Origin: Enteractinococcus coprophilus
Lineage (GTDB): Bacteria > Actinomycetota > Actinomycetes > Actinomycetales > Micrococcaceae
Assembly: GCF_006716305.1 (NCBI RefSeq)
Contig: NZ_VFOU01000001.1
Location: 744,001-808,000 of the forward strand
Direction of reading: 5' to 3'
DNA: 64,000 nt
The notes under the pieces were generated by a model. It saw only the letters and a list, made by a program, of their open reading frames with translations. It made no database searches and was not told where the DNA came from. The position numbers were made by a program, and so were the translations under genes. Shown here piece by piece: positions 8,535 through 17,993 of the stretch; positions within the stretch are counted from its first letter, which is position 1; each line of letters begins with the position of its first letter.

Positions 8535-9554
8535 ATGACGACTTCATTGAGTACCCAAATACACCTTGCGACCCGGCCAACCGGTGTCCCGACCCCTGAG
8601 AATTTCGCGACGGTTAGGACAGAACTGCCGGCGCTTGCTGCAGGTGATGTTCGCGTGCAGAATGCCTTTATCTCGGTGGACCCATATATGCGCGGTCGGA
8701 TGAGTGCTGCCAAGAGTTACGCAGAGCCTTACACCGTAGGAGAAGTGATGACCGGTGCCGCCGTCGGGCACGTCGTCGAGTCCCGAACGCCTGACCTTCC
8801 TGAGGGCACGGTGGTGCTGCATGAAATGGGATGGCGGGACATTTCACAGGGCCAAGCCTCAGCTTTTCGGCGTGTAGATCCTCCCTCCGATGATATTCCG
8901 CTTTCCCTTTATCTAGGGTTGCTTGGCATGCCAGGACTCACGGCCTATGTTGGGTTGACGCGGATCGCTGATTTGCATGAGGGCGAAACTGTTTTTGTCT
9001 CTGGCGCAGCGGGCGCGGTAGGCACTGCCGTCGGTCAGTTTGCGCGACTGCTGGGCGCACGGAAAGTATTTGGATCCGCCGGCGGTCCTGAGAAGTGCGA
9101 ACTGATTCTGCAAAAATATGGTTTCGACGAGGCAATCGACTACAAGAAGGAACCGATCCGAGATCAAGTTAACCGGGTGATTGGCGATGATGGTCTCAAC
9201 GTGTATTTCGATAACGTTGGCGGAGACCACCTCGAAGCAGCACTTGATGTGCTTGCACCGTTTGGAAGAGTGGCAATGTGTGGGGCCATCGGTCAGTACA
9301 ACGCCACCAAGCCACAGCCAGGACCTCGTAACATGGCTAATATCCTCCAGCAGAAACTTCGAATTCAGGGGTTCATTGTGTCTGACCATGCTCGCGAAGC
9401 TCACGCCGAGTTTCAGCGCGTAGTGGGTCAATGGCTTGCTGAAGACCAACTTGTATACGACGAGACGATAATCGAGGGCATCGAAAACAGTGCTGACGCA
9501 TTCCTCGGGATGCTCCGCGGGGAGAATACCGGGAAGATGGTCGTCAAAATCTGA
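8535..9554 (+). CDS. NADPH-dependent medium-chain reductase, YncB/CurA type (zinc-free)
   Basis: A 339-residue member of the leukotriene-B4 dehydrogenase / NADP-dependent oxidoreductase branch of the medium-chain dehydrogenase superfamily. These enzymes reduce the conjugated double bond of alpha,beta-unsaturated ketones and aldehydes. The N-terminal GroES-like part holds VDPYMRGRM, and the Rossmann part has FVSGAAGAVGTAVGQFARL at about 154-172, KYGFDEAIDYK and VYFDNVGGDHLEAAL. No zinc-binding cysteines are present, as expected for this branch. GAAGG lies 3 bases before the ATG. It is monocistronic and convergent with the tct operon. Confidence 0.9.
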   Translation: MTTSLSTQIHLATRPTGVPTPENFATVRTELPALAAGDVRVQNAFISVDPYMRGRMSAAKSYAEPYTVGEVMTGAAVGHVVESRTPDLPEGTVVLHEMGWRDISQGQASAFRRVDPPSDDIPLSLYLGLLGMPGLTAYVGLTRIADLHEGETVFVSGAAGAVGTAVGQFARLLGARKVFGSAGGPEKCELILQKYGFDEAIDYKKEPIRDQVNRVIGDDGLNVYFDNVGGDHLEAALDVLAPFGRVAMCGAIGQYNATKPQPGPRNMANILQQKLRIQGFIVSDHAREAHAEFQRVVGQWLAEDQLVYDETIIEGIENSADAFLGMLRGENTGKMVVKI

Positions 9555-9693
9555 TCCTGCCCAATGGTGCCGGGGGAGAGTGCTACCCCACCCTGCCGGG
9601 GTTTATCGCATCGTCGGGACACCGCACAGTGTCCAGCAAGCGGCTGGCTCACCGCAATGTCACTTCGTCGATGTTCTGCCGGAAAATTTAATA

Positions 9694-9741
9694 CAGAAGT
9701 TGGGTTCCTCAGTGGGTAGGGTCTGAAGAACCCAACTTCTG
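9694..9741 (-). terminator. Strong hairpin between convergent genes, probable terminator of the tct operon
   Basis: The arms CAGAAGTTGGGTTC and GAACCCAACTTCTG are a perfect 14-bp match around a 20-base loop. On the minus strand the hairpin starts 44 bases after the tctA stop and is followed by TATTAAATTTT, the expected A/T-rich tail. On the plus strand the tail is not U-rich, so it mainly serves the minus-strand operon but may act both ways. Confidence 0.65.
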
Positions 9742-9785
9742 GCAGGAAGCTTCACGTCGGGTCATCTTAGGTGGCGTTTTGATAT

Positions 9786-11348
9786 TTAGGGCACGTTTGC
9801 CGAGAACTTACCCTTTTCGCCGACCTCGGCTTTGCGTCGTCGTGACATTTCACGCAGCGGCGGGAAGAGTAATGCAGCTGCTGAAATAATAAACAGGATC
9901 ATCGCAATTGGGCTTGAGAGGAATGATTCCCACCCACCACCGATGAGCGTACGCCGCAGGTTAGCTTCGGCCAGGGGCCCGAGGATGAGCCCCAGGACGG
10001 TTGGTCCAGCAGGGAAATCCAGCCGCAACATGACGAGTCCGATAATGCCCATCAGGAGCATCACAACAACATCGAAGACTGAGTTGTTGATGGAGTAAGT
10101 TCCGACCATACAGAACACCAAGATGATGATCCACAAATATGCCTGGTTGAGCTCCAGGAGTTTGACCATGGATTTCATGCGCAGTAGTGATACTGCCAGT
10201 GAGAGCAGGGTGGCTACTGTCAGGATGGCGACCAGGGAGTAGACCATTGAAGGGTTCGAAGAGAATAGGGCAGGGCCCGGTTGGATTCCCCAGATCATCA
10301 TCGAGCCGATCAGGACCGCCATCACCGAGTCGCCTGGAATGCCGAGCGCCATGGTGGTGGTTACCGAACCGCCGAGTGTTGTGGTCGTTGAAGTATCGCC
10401 GGCCATGAGACCCTCGAGAGAGCCTTTGCCGAATTTCTCTTTCTCTTTGGATACGCGCCGGGCATTATCCCAGCCGATGATCCCCGAGATGTCGCCCCCT
10501 ACCGCGGGGACAAGACCGATGACCGAGCCGGTAGCTGCGCCAACTGCGGTGGGCTTGATTAGTGACTTGCTCGTCTTTTTGTCGGGCCACCACTGACCAA
10601 GCTGGCTAATGGGCTTGGTTTGAGTGATGTTCTTATTGTGTGTGAGCATTTGGTTGAGCACTTCAGCTACACCGAATAAGCCGATGATCACCGGGATGAA
10701 GGGGACACCGGAGTTGAGTTCCAGGATGTCCATAGTGAACCGGGCATCGCCGGACACGGGATCACGTCCAACTGTGGCCAAGAATAGGCCGAAGCATCCG
10801 GCGATGAGGCCTTTGATAATGCGGCCAGATGATACACCGATCATCATGGTCAGCCCGAAGACTACCAGGGCGAAGAGTTCTGGTGGCCCAAATTCTCGAG
10901 CAAACCGTGCAAGCGGGATTGCGATAACGGCTAGCAGTACGATGCCGACTAGCATGCCCACTGCGGAGCCGAATGCCGATACCGTCATGGCAAGGCCGGC
11001 TTTACCTTGTCTAGCTAGGGGGTAGCCGTCGAATGTCGTTGAGATAGAAGCCGGGGTACCAGGAGTGTTAATAAGGATTGCGGGGACTCGGTCCCCAAAT
11101 TGTGCTGCCACATAGATCGTTAGCAACACTGCGAGTCCTTGCATGGGTTCCATGGTCATGGTGAACCCAGCAGCCAACGCTACTGCCATGGTCGCGGTGA
11201 CGCCGGGGAACGCTCCCACGAGCATTCCCACGAGCATCCCAAGCCCAATGTAAAGCAAGGTATCTAGCTGAAGAATGATGCTGAAGCCATCTAAGACGGC
11301 GTTTGCGGTCACCAGGGATGGACCCAGCATTTCCAAGAAGTGTGTCAT
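9786..11348 (-). CDS. tctA: Tripartite tricarboxylate transporter, large membrane subunit TctA
   Basis: A 520-residue protein with about 11-12 hydrophobic segments, the large permease subunit of a TTT-type secondary transporter. It carries the family motifs GMLVGAFPGVTATMAVALA near residue 40 and ILINTPGTPASISTTFDGYP near residue 95, plus GLVPAVGGDISGIIGWDNAR and GDTSTTTTLGGSVTT. Such transporters import citrate, other carboxylates or aromatic acids using the extracytoplasmic binding protein TctC. It is the last gene of tctC-tctB-tctA on the minus strand, 16 bp after tctB. The substrate is probably an organic acid used by the catabolic genes nearby. Confidence 0.95.
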   Translation of the reverse strand: MTHFLEMLGPSLVTANAVLDGFSIILQLDTLLYIGLGMLVGMLVGAFPGVTATMAVALAAGFTMTMEPMQGLAVLLTIYVAAQFGDRVPAILINTPGTPASISTTFDGYPLARQGKAGLAMTVSAFGSAVGMLVGIVLLAVIAIPLARFAREFGPPELFALVVFGLTMMIGVSSGRIIKGLIAGCFGLFLATVGRDPVSGDARFTMDILELNSGVPFIPVIIGLFGVAEVLNQMLTHNKNITQTKPISQLGQWWPDKKTSKSLIKPTAVGAATGSVIGLVPAVGGDISGIIGWDNARRVSKEKEKFGKGSLEGLMAGDTSTTTTLGGSVTTTMALGIPGDSVMAVLIGSMMIWGIQPGPALFSSNPSMVYSLVAILTVATLLSLAVSLLRMKSMVKLLELNQAYLWIIILVFCMVGTYSINNSVFDVVVMLLMGIIGLVMLRLDFPAGPTVLGLILGPLAEANLRRTLIGGGWESFLSSPIAMILFIISAAALLFPPLREMSRRRKAEVGEKGKFSANVP

Positions 11349-11364
11349 GTTGTCTCAGGTCCTT

Positions 11365-11895
11365 TCATCCGAGCGGAACGCGCAGGAGCACCACAAAAAG
11401 AATGTGCAGAACTGCGGCAATGATCCCTGGAAAGAGGATCAGCACTTTCCACCCGCGGAACCCATAAAGTAATACGAGCAGGGCGACGGTCACGAATGTG
11501 ATGAGCCATAAAGTAATTACATTAAACAGCGATAAGTACGCTAGTAACACCCCGAAGGTCAAGATGAGCTGGGTAGCTCCATACCGTGTCATGGGACTTG
11601 GAGTGTCTTGAGATGTTCGAGCAGGTAGGACGTTGGTGGTTACCAGCAGGACGCTGAGCCCAACAATGCCCCAGCCCAATAGGGCAGGCCAGAAGCGGGG
11701 ACCGAGTTCCCCAGTGCCACGTAGGGGGATGTTATTGGTTCCTATGAGCACTGCGATGCCACCGACCAGTGCCAGTGTCACGGCGAGTGATTCTCGGATG
11801 CGGATTTTGGATGCTGAGTGCCTAACGGCACCGGAGTCATCGGATTCGATAACTCCGGTGCTGTGGCGCTGATCAAGGGTATCTTGGGGGGTCAT
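11365..11895 (-). CDS. tctB: Tripartite tricarboxylate transporter, small membrane subunit TctB
   Basis: A 176-residue membrane protein with about four hydrophobic segments after a polar N-terminus of roughly 35 residues, as usual for TctB. It includes GPRFWPALLGWGIVGLSVLL, the characteristic P-x-W-P-like region of the family. The sequence diverges more than TctA and TctC, so the assignment rests on topology, size and position between the two. It starts 27 bp after the tctC stop. Confidence 0.88.
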   Translation of the reverse strand: MTPQDTLDQRHSTGVIESDDSGAVRHSASKIRIRESLAVTLALVGGIAVLIGTNNIPLRGTGELGPRFWPALLGWGIVGLSVLLVTTNVLPARTSQDTPSPMTRYGATQLILTFGVLLAYLSLFNVITLWLITFVTVALLVLLYGFRGWKVLILFPGIIAAVLHILFVVLLRVPLG

Positions 11896-11922
11896 AATGT
11901 CTCGATGTAGCTAGCAGCGCTA

Positions 11923-12915
11923 TTACTCACCTTGTGCAAGTTTGATCCAAGCGCCGTGGCGCTCGTCTTCCTGCTTGATGAATTCGCTGAATTCTTCGGG
12001 AGAGGTGCCTTTGGGAATAAGGTTCGATGCCTCGATTGTTTCTTTGAACTCATCCGACTGTGCAGCTGTTTGAATTGCATCAGCCAGAGTGTTAACTACG
12101 TCCTCTGGAGTGCCGTCAGGTACGACCAAGCCGGTGAAAGACGCGTTTTGGAGATCGATGCCGAGCTCTTTGGCAGTAGGAACATCAGGTAGATCTTCTA
12201 GGCGTTCTTCGGTTAGTAGTGCGAGGTAGCGCATCTCGCCACCGTCAACCTGGGCTTTTTGGCTGCCTACAGCGTCGATTGAGAAGTCGACGTCACCGGC
12301 TGCGGCTGCTGCAATGGAAGGTGCTGAGCCGTCGAAAGGCACATTGATGAGCTCAATATCAGCAAGCTCTTGTAGGCCTTGGGCGGGGTTATCCCACACG
12401 GAACCCACACCGGGAGACGAGTAAGTGACTTCTCCCGGACGTTCTTTGGCGTCTTGGATCAAGTCATCCAGTGTTTCGTAGGGGCTATCGGCACGAACTG
12501 CGATGCCACCGGGGCCAGCCAGGAGCTGTGACAGGAATTCATAGTCTGCCGGATCAATCTCATAGTCCAGGTACTGCAGGGTTACGATTTCTGCGCCGAC
12601 CATCACCATGTTGTAACCGTCGGGTTCTTGTTCGGTCATCCAGTTGTAACCAACAGACCCGTTGGCACCTGGGCGGTTCTCGACGATCACGTTGACGCCA
12701 AGTTCTTCTTCCAGTTTGGGGGCCAGAGTCCGCGCGGAGAGGTCACCAGAACCGCCCGCCTCCCACGGTACGACCAGCCGAATGTCTTTGGACGGGAAAT
12801 CACCCGCTTCGTCTTCACTGGCGCCAGCTGCACACCCGGTGGCAACAAGAGCGCCAAGTGCGGCTACCGCGACGAACTTCGCTGATTTGAGAGAATTTCT
12901 CAACGATATCTTCAA
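11923..12915 (-). CDS. tctC: Tripartite tricarboxylate transporter substrate-binding lipoprotein TctC (Bug family)
   Basis: A 330-residue extracytoplasmic solute receptor with a lipoprotein signal; the lipobox LVATGC places the lipidated Cys at residue 28. The mature protein starts the Bug fold with IRLVVPWEAGGSGDLSARTL and contains NRPGANGSVGYNWM, ITYSSPG-like VTYSSPGVGS and DVPTAKELGI, all typical of the TctC/Bug receptors that bind carboxylates. It is the first gene of the tctCBA operon and diverges from a LacI-family gene across about 175 bp, which probably contains the shared control region. Confidence 0.94.
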   Translation of the reverse strand: MKISLRNSLKSAKFVAVAALGALVATGCAAGASEDEAGDFPSKDIRLVVPWEAGGSGDLSARTLAPKLEEELGVNVIVENRPGANGSVGYNWMTEQEPDGYNMVMVGAEIVTLQYLDYEIDPADYEFLSQLLAGPGGIAVRADSPYETLDDLIQDAKERPGEVTYSSPGVGSVWDNPAQGLQELADIELINVPFDGSAPSIAAAAAGDVDFSIDAVGSQKAQVDGGEMRYLALLTEERLEDLPDVPTAKELGIDLQNASFTGLVVPDGTPEDVVNTLADAIQTAAQSDEFKETIEASNLIPKGTSPEEFSEFIKQEDERHGAWIKLAQGE

Positions 12916-13020
12916 GGTCTAACTCCCTGGGGTAGAGATGATGGAGAGATGAATGTGCCTGAGGTCAAGCGTCACCTGAGCCTAACGAGCAACTGTGTGA
13001 CCGCCCACATTATTGCCAAA

Positions 13021-13040
13021 AATTGCCAAAACGGGTAATT
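13021..13040. promoter_or_regulatory. Imperfect 20-bp dyad, candidate LacI-type operator
   Basis: AATTGCC and GGTAATT face each other across a 6-base centre, with 6 of 7 positions complementary. The left half overlaps a direct repeat of ATTGCCAAAA. It lies in the tctC-LacI divergent region, 51 bp upstream of the regulator start, a plausible position for autoregulation and control of tctCBA. Confidence 0.4.
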
Positions 13041-13090
13041 TTACGCTCGTCGCACCACGCGTTACTACGCAAAAGAGCAAGGAGAAGCGA

Positions 13091-14110
13091 TTGCCCGCGC
13101 ATCCAAAATCCGGCCGGGTTCGTCTCAAAGACGTCGCCGATGCAACCGGCCTGGCACCATCCACGGTGTCGAGAGCATTCACGAACCCCGATCGTGTGAA
13201 TTTCCAAACGGTCGAGAAAATCATGCGTGTGGCACATCAGATGGGCTACCGCCGCCAGCCCACCCTGACCGCGTCTGAAGATGCTTTGACTCGAACCATC
13301 AACATCATTGTGCAGGATTCATCGAATCAGTTTTACATGGGATTCATGCACGGCATTTTGCAGCGAGCACGGCTCGCCGGCTATCTCACAATCGTGGCTG
13401 ATACCGGTGAAGATCTATCGATGGAACGGGCATATATTCGACGATTAAATCGCGCTGTTGATGGCATCATTGCCGCTGCGCCGACCACCCCAGCTTCCGA
13501 GCTGAGAGAACTTGCCCGCACTGCGCCCTTGGTGTTGTTCAATAGGGAAATAAGTGGCGTAAATTCTGTGGTGGCATTTACCCCTGATGACGTGTCTGCG
13601 CTTGTAGACCATCTACATCAATATGGGCATACTCGGATTGTGTGGTGTGCGGGACCAAAATTTGCCTGGAGTAATAAAATCCGGACGGATCGGCTGGTAC
13701 AGCGCTGTGCCGAACTTGGGATTGAACTCATCGTGACGGGTCCATTTATCCCAACCGTTCATCAGGGTTGGCTGGCCGCCTCGAAAGCAATAGCCTATGA
13801 ACCTACGGCCATTATGGGCTTTAATGATCAGCTAGCTGTTGGAGCGATCCAGTATTTATTGGCACACGGTTATCGGGTTCCTGAGGATATCTCCGTCACC
13901 GGATTCGATAATACTCAATCAGCCAGTATCATCCATACCGGACTTACCTGTCTGCGCGCCCCCCTCACGCTAGCTGGCCACAGGGCAGTGGAAATGCTGT
14001 TCGGTTTACTCGAGGGTGATACCGGCGCTCAGGCAATCCGACTCGAAGCCGAACTAGTAACACGAGGCTCTACTGGTCCCGCACGGCAACATTCGTTGCC
14101 ATCGCCATGA
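13091..14110 (+). CDS. LacI-family transcriptional regulator
   Basis: A 339-residue regulator. The N-terminal DNA-binding domain has VRLKDVADATGLAPSTVSRA, FTNPDRVNFQTVEKI and MGYRRQPTLT, and it is followed by a periplasmic-binding-like sensor domain with IIVQDSSNQFYMGFMHGI, IMGFNDQLAVGAIQYL and VTGFDNTQSASI. I chose the TTG at 13091 because AAGGAG lies 7 bases upstream and it gives the normal family length; an in-frame TTG at 13013 lies in the presumed operator. It is divergent from tctCBA and so probably controls that transporter in response to the imported acid or a metabolite. Confidence 0.9.
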   Translation: MPAHPKSGRVRLKDVADATGLAPSTVSRAFTNPDRVNFQTVEKIMRVAHQMGYRRQPTLTASEDALTRTINIIVQDSSNQFYMGFMHGILQRARLAGYLTIVADTGEDLSMERAYIRRLNRAVDGIIAAAPTTPASELRELARTAPLVLFNREISGVNSVVAFTPDDVSALVDHLHQYGHTRIVWCAGPKFAWSNKIRTDRLVQRCAELGIELIVTGPFIPTVHQGWLAASKAIAYEPTAIMGFNDQLAVGAIQYLLAHGYRVPEDISVTGFDNTQSASIIHTGLTCLRAPLTLAGHRAVEMLFGLLEGDTGAQAIRLEAELVTRGSTGPARQHSLPSP

Positions 14111-14123
14111 GCCACAACCCGGG

Positions 14124-15857
14124 TTAGCTGCGGGCAGCGTGCCGGGCTGCTACCCATCCGAAGGTCATCGCTGCACCTACCTGGGTGCCAGCTCCCGGGT
14201 ATTCGGAGGCCATGACTGATTGTGCGTCGTTACCCGCAGAATACAGGCCAGGAATTGCAGCCCCGTCGTTATCCACGACCTGCGCGTGCTTATTGGTCGA
14301 GATGCCATAGACCGTCGCTAAGGGCGTAGGTACGACAGCGATCGCATAGTACGGGGCTTTTTCAATCGGTCCGATATTCGGGTTCGGGCCGTGATCCGGA
14401 TCGCCCGCAGCAATGCCGAACTCCAATTCGCCCTTGTGGAAGTCTTCATCCACACCCGTCTGAGCGAAGCCATTGTAGCGATCGACTGTCTGCCGCAATC
14501 CGGTTGCATCAACCCCCATGGTGGCGGCCAACTCCTCGAGGGTATTGCCCGTGTGCAGGTAACCGGTATCGAGGTATTTCTTCAGGGCAGCTTTTGGCAG
14601 GTGTGGCATGGTGATCATGCCCAGTCCGTATTTCGCCAATGTCCGGGAATCGACCACCAGCCAGGCCGGAATCGAATCCGTTGTTTCATGGCTTCTGTAC
14701 ATTGCGCGAACGAAGCGGTGGTACGACACAGATTCGTCGACAAATCGTTTACCTGCGGCATTGACGGCGATGACTCCTGGTTTACCGCGATCCCAAATAT
14801 GTGGGAAGACTGCGGTTGAACCGTCGGCACGGGTGCCGATTGACGATGGGAACCATAGCGCGTTTTCGCCGTTGTCATTGCCGATGCGCGCACCGATTTC
14901 TCGGGCCAGGTTCATCGTGTCGCCGGTGGAGCCTTCTGCAGCTCGAGAGAATTGTGGAGTAGGGGAGGGCAAATATTGCTTGCGCAGGTCTGTCGACTGG
15001 GCGAAACCGCCCGCTGCGAGCACCACGCCGTTAGTTACTTTAATGCGGTGCTCTTTGCCCCGGTAGCCAACAACTGCACCGATCACCCGTCCGGTCTTAT
15101 CTTCGCGGATGAGTTGGCTGGTCTGAGCGTTGAGCCAAACCTCTCCGCCACGTCGCAGCGTTTCATAGTACATCCGCGCAGTCAGGGCGTTGCCCATCAC
15201 CAAACGGGTTCCGCGAGGATTCGAGACTCGGTCGACGGCCCAACGGGTACCGAGTTTCAGTGCGGTGCCAACAGCTTTTGCAGTGCTGGCAGGTTTCTTC
15301 GAAAACAGTCCTAACAGAGTATTTACTTCAGGACGGCGAACCATCAGTTCGCCACCCATCAAGGCGAATTCTGGGACCGGAGGACGTACATCGCGGAAGC
15401 GTACTTTGCCGAGTTTGCGGCCATCGAATGGTTCGGGTTCAAGCGCGCGGCCGGTTTTTCCAGTTTCCGGTAATTCAGAGTGGTAATCGACCACGGCGGG
15501 GGAGCGGAGGAATCGTACATTCAAGCGCTCCATGTATTTCAGCATTTCCGGGCCGTTGTCGATATATGACATGCGGAGCTTCTTGTCGGCTTTGTCGCCA
15601 ACCACCGCGTCTAGGTAGCGCTCGACTTTTTCCCGACTGTCGTCCAGTCCGTCTTCTTCTTGGAAATGGTTATTTGGGATCCAACAGGTACCTGCCGAGT
15701 AGGCGGTGGTTCCCCCGATATAGTCGGTCTTTTCAAGCGCCAGCACCTTGAGCCCTTCGGCCGTGCCAGTAAGTGCAGCTGCCAGACCGGCAGCTCCGGT
15801 GCCGAGTACGAGGAGGTCTACCTCGAGGTCCCATGCAGGGTCGATGTGTTGATTCAT
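14124..15857 (-). CDS. FAD-dependent dehydrogenase, 3-ketosteroid-delta1-dehydrogenase-like
   Basis: A 577-residue flavoprotein of the fumarate reductase/KstD family. The FAD dinucleotide-binding [13 protein letters not shown] is at residues 19-31, then [20 protein letters not shown], a second nucleotide-contact stretch [14 protein letters not shown], and near the C-terminus [19 protein letters not shown], which corresponds to the Y-P-G-x-G active-site region of KstD proteins. Family members insert double bonds into cyclic ketones or reduce activated double bonds. It stands alone on the minus strand, convergent with the LacI gene and divergent from an IclR gene. Two more homologues (19724-21532 and 28037-29674) occur in this region, so the substrate is more likely a small alicyclic acid than a steroid; that is inference. 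Confidence 0.88.
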   Translation of the reverse strand: MNQHIDPAWDLEVDLLVLGTGAAGLAAALTGTAEGLKVLALEKTDYIGGTTAYSAGTCWIPNNHFQEEDGLDDSREKVERYLDAVVGDKADKKLRMSYIDNGPEMLKYMERLNVRFLRSPAVVDYHSELPETGKTGRALEPEPFDGRKLGKVRFRDVRPPVPEFALMGGELMVRRPEVNTLLGLFSKKPASTAKAVGTALKLGTRWAVDRVSNPRGTRLVMGNALTARMYYETLRRGGEVWLNAQTSQLIREDKTGRVIGAVVGYRGKEHRIKVTNGVVLAAGGFAQSTDLRKQYLPSPTPQFSRAAEGSTGDTMNLAREIGARIGNDNGENALWFPSSIGTRADGSTAVFPHIWDRGKPGVIAVNAAGKRFVDESVSYHRFVRAMYRSHETTDSIPAWLVVDSRTLAKYGLGMITMPHLPKAALKKYLDTGYLHTGNTLEELAATMGVDATGLRQTVDRYNGFAQTGVDEDFHKGELEFGIAAGDPDHGPNPNIGPIEKAPYYAIAVVPTPLATVYGISTNKHAQVVDNDGAAIPGLYSAGNDAQSVMASEYPGAGTQVGAAMTFGWVAARHAARS

Positions 15858-15984
15858 GGTGGAAGTACCTTAGAAATCGAAGAAGAAAACTTTGCTGTTT
15901 CTGATCATCGAGGCGGGGGTCACGGATTCCAAGCAATATCCCATTGGGCGGGAAGTCTAATAGGGAGTCGGATACCATGAAGTC

Positions 15985-16770
15985 ATGGCAAATTCTCCTC
16001 GTGGGGAATCCGTGGTGCATCGAGTTTCGCGGATTCTTCGAGCCTTTGACGAAGATCATCAGGTGCTTTCAGCTACCCAAATCGCGCAGCGTACCGATCT
16101 GCCAGTCTCAACCGCGCATCGCATGGTGGGAGCGATGGTGAACGAGGGGCTCTTGCTACGCACACCGGAAGGGAAATATCGTCTTGGGCTCATCTTGTGG
16201 GAATTAGCTCACCGCTCGACGGTGTATGAGAGTTTTTCTGCTGCGGCTCGCCCGTTTTTGGAAGGTGTGCACCAAACTCTGAGGAAAACCGTTTCCCTGG
16301 TTATTTTGGACCCGGCTGATGTCTCCATTATTTATTTGGAACGGTTGGCCATGGGTCATGATGAGACCGACGTTTCATCGCTCGCGGGACGCCTGCCGGT
16401 ATTGTCTACGGCTCCTGGCCAAGTGATGTTGGCCTTTGCGCCACACAACGTGCAAGAACAATACATTCGTCAATCTGACCAGGATCCCGGGGTCACTGCT
16501 CAGCGACTGACTGCTCAGGATGTAGCCGACCGGTTAGCGCAGGTAAGGCGCGATGGGTGGGCCCATGTGGCGGAGGTCCTCAGTGCGGGTTCCTCCGGTA
16601 CGGCGGCGCCGGTATTTGGGCGCCGGCAACGTGTCATTGGGGCGATCTCTATCGTCTGTCCGGTCGAGGAAATTCATCTGAACGTGCAATTGCCAGTACT
16701 TCTGGCTGCTGCGCGAGGGTTGAGCCAGCTGATGGCTCAACAGCCAGAGCACTATCAAGACTTTGCGTGA
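15985..16770 (+). CDS. IclR-family transcriptional regulator
   Basis: A 261-residue regulator with an N-terminal winged helix (RVSRILRAFDEDHQVLSATQ, then QRTDLPVSTAHRMVGAMVNE) and an effector domain with SLAGRLPVLSTAPGQVML and STGTAAPVFG-like SSGTAAPVFGRRQRVIGAI. Its N-terminus MANSPRGESVVHRV closely matches that of the second IclR gene at 25735, so the two are probably paralogues. It diverges from the FAD dehydrogenase gene and precedes the Gfo/Idh/MocA operon in the same direction by 119 bp. It may control both. Confidence 0.92.
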   Translation: MANSPRGESVVHRVSRILRAFDEDHQVLSATQIAQRTDLPVSTAHRMVGAMVNEGLLLRTPEGKYRLGLILWELAHRSTVYESFSAAARPFLEGVHQTLRKTVSLVILDPADVSIIYLERLAMGHDETDVSSLAGRLPVLSTAPGQVMLAFAPHNVQEQYIRQSDQDPGVTAQRLTAQDVADRLAQVRRDGWAHVAEVLSAGSSGTAAPVFGRRQRVIGAISIVCPVEEIHLNVQLPVLLAAARGLSQLMAQQPEHYQDFA

Positions 16771-16889
16771 CAGACGAGCTGGTTCTGCCCGGACTTCCCA
16801 TTCAGTGAGAAGTGGTGCGCATTACAGGATGTTTGCTGCAAGAATCGCATCGACTGACCGACCACAGAACAAAGGATGCGGCACTCTGC

Positions 16890-17993
16890 ATGTCCGAACT
16901 ATCACCCAGCGCCACGCTGAAGGTGGCCATCATTGGCACCGGCGCTATTTTTCGTAACCATCTTGAGGCTTATCGCGGCCTAGAGAACGTTGAGATTGTT
17001 GCAGTGTGCGACGTCGATGAAGAGCTTGCGGTCCGCACCGCCCAGCAGCACAACATTCCGCGCGCTTTCGGTAGCGTGACTGCGTTGTTGTCCGCAGCCA
17101 ATGACGAGACAGACCTGGGGCGTGTGGATCTCGTCTCCGTCTGTACCCCGCATCCAACCCACGAGGCCGTCGTGACGGAGGTCGCCGCAGCCGGGGTGCA
17201 CGTGTTATGCGAAAAACCATTGGCCATTTCTTTGGATTCCTCGCAACGCATGGTCGACGTCTGCCGACGCAACGATGTGAAACTGGGTGTGCTGTTTCAA
17301 CGACGCTTCTGGCCGGCAGCTCAACGCATTAAGGCTCTCATCGACGATGGCACAATCGGTCAGCCCATTCTGGGCCACGTTTCGGTGATGCTGCACCGCG
17401 ATCCGAGCTACTATTCAGCGACCCCGTGGCGTGGCTCGTGGGACACCGATGGTGGGGGAGTGCTGATGACCCAGGGCATTCATTACATCGATTTGCTGTT
17501 GTGGATGATGGGCAATGTCGTTGAAGTGTACGGCTACACCAATACGTTCGTTCACCAAGCGCACATGGAAACTGAGGATTCCGCAACGGCCACCTTAAAG
17601 TTCGCTTCAGGTGCGATGGCCACGATTCAGGCTTCTACCGCGGTGACGCCTGGACTTGGGGTGCAAATTCGGATTACCGGTACCACCGGAGCCAGCGTGC
17701 AGCTGACCGAATTTCCCGAAGGCACCGAGGGTCGCGTCGACTTGTTCGGCACCGAGAACACCCTCCAGACCGAACCCACCTGGCCAGGCAACGCCAATCC
17801 AAATACGGCGCTGTCAGAGATTAACGCCGCCCTGGTGCCGTTCCATAAACTCCAGGTCGCCGATTTTGTCAATGCCGTCGTCACGAATACCGAACCCGCA
17901 GTAACGGGCGAAGAAGCAACGAAAGCCCTGCGTGTGCTACTTGCCATTTATGAATCATCCGAGACCGGAAAGCCGGTGAAGCTCTCACTATGA
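16890..17993 (+). CDS. Gfo/Idh/MocA-family NAD(P)-dependent oxidoreductase
   Basis: A cytoplasmic dehydrogenase of about 367 residues. The Rossmann part shows KVAIIGTGAIFRNHLEAYRG, VAVCDVDEE and VSVCTPHPTHEAVVTEVA, then the family hallmark CEKPLAISL. The C-terminal alpha/beta domain has GGGVLMTQGIHYIDLLLWMM. Such enzymes oxidise hydroxyl groups of sugars, inositols and other cyclic polyols. The ATG at 16890 starts where homology begins and has AAAGGA some 14 bases upstream, a weak site; an in-frame GTG at 16812 would add an unrelated tail. It opens an operon of five coupled genes through the SDR at 22272. Confidence 0.88.
   Translation: MSELSPSATLKVAIIGTGAIFRNHLEAYRGLENVEIVAVCDVDEELAVRTAQQHNIPRAFGSVTALLSAANDETDLGRVDLVSVCTPHPTHEAVVTEVAAAGVHVLCEKPLAISLDSSQRMVDVCRRNDVKLGVLFQRRFWPAAQRIKALIDDGTIGQPILGHVSVMLHRDPSYYSATPWRGSWDTDGGGVLMTQGIHYIDLLLWMMGNVVEVYGYTNTFVHQAHMETEDSATATLKFASGAMATIQASTAVTPGLGVQIRITGTTGASVQLTEFPEGTEGRVDLFGTENTLQTEPTWPGNANPNTALSEINAALVPFHKLQVADFVNAVVTNTEPAVTGEEATKALRVLLAIYESSETGKPVKLSL

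Noticed and set aside
8913-9449. A 178-codon minus-strand frame opposite the YncB-type reductase
   Set aside because: Pure shadow of a well-supported gene on the plus strand.
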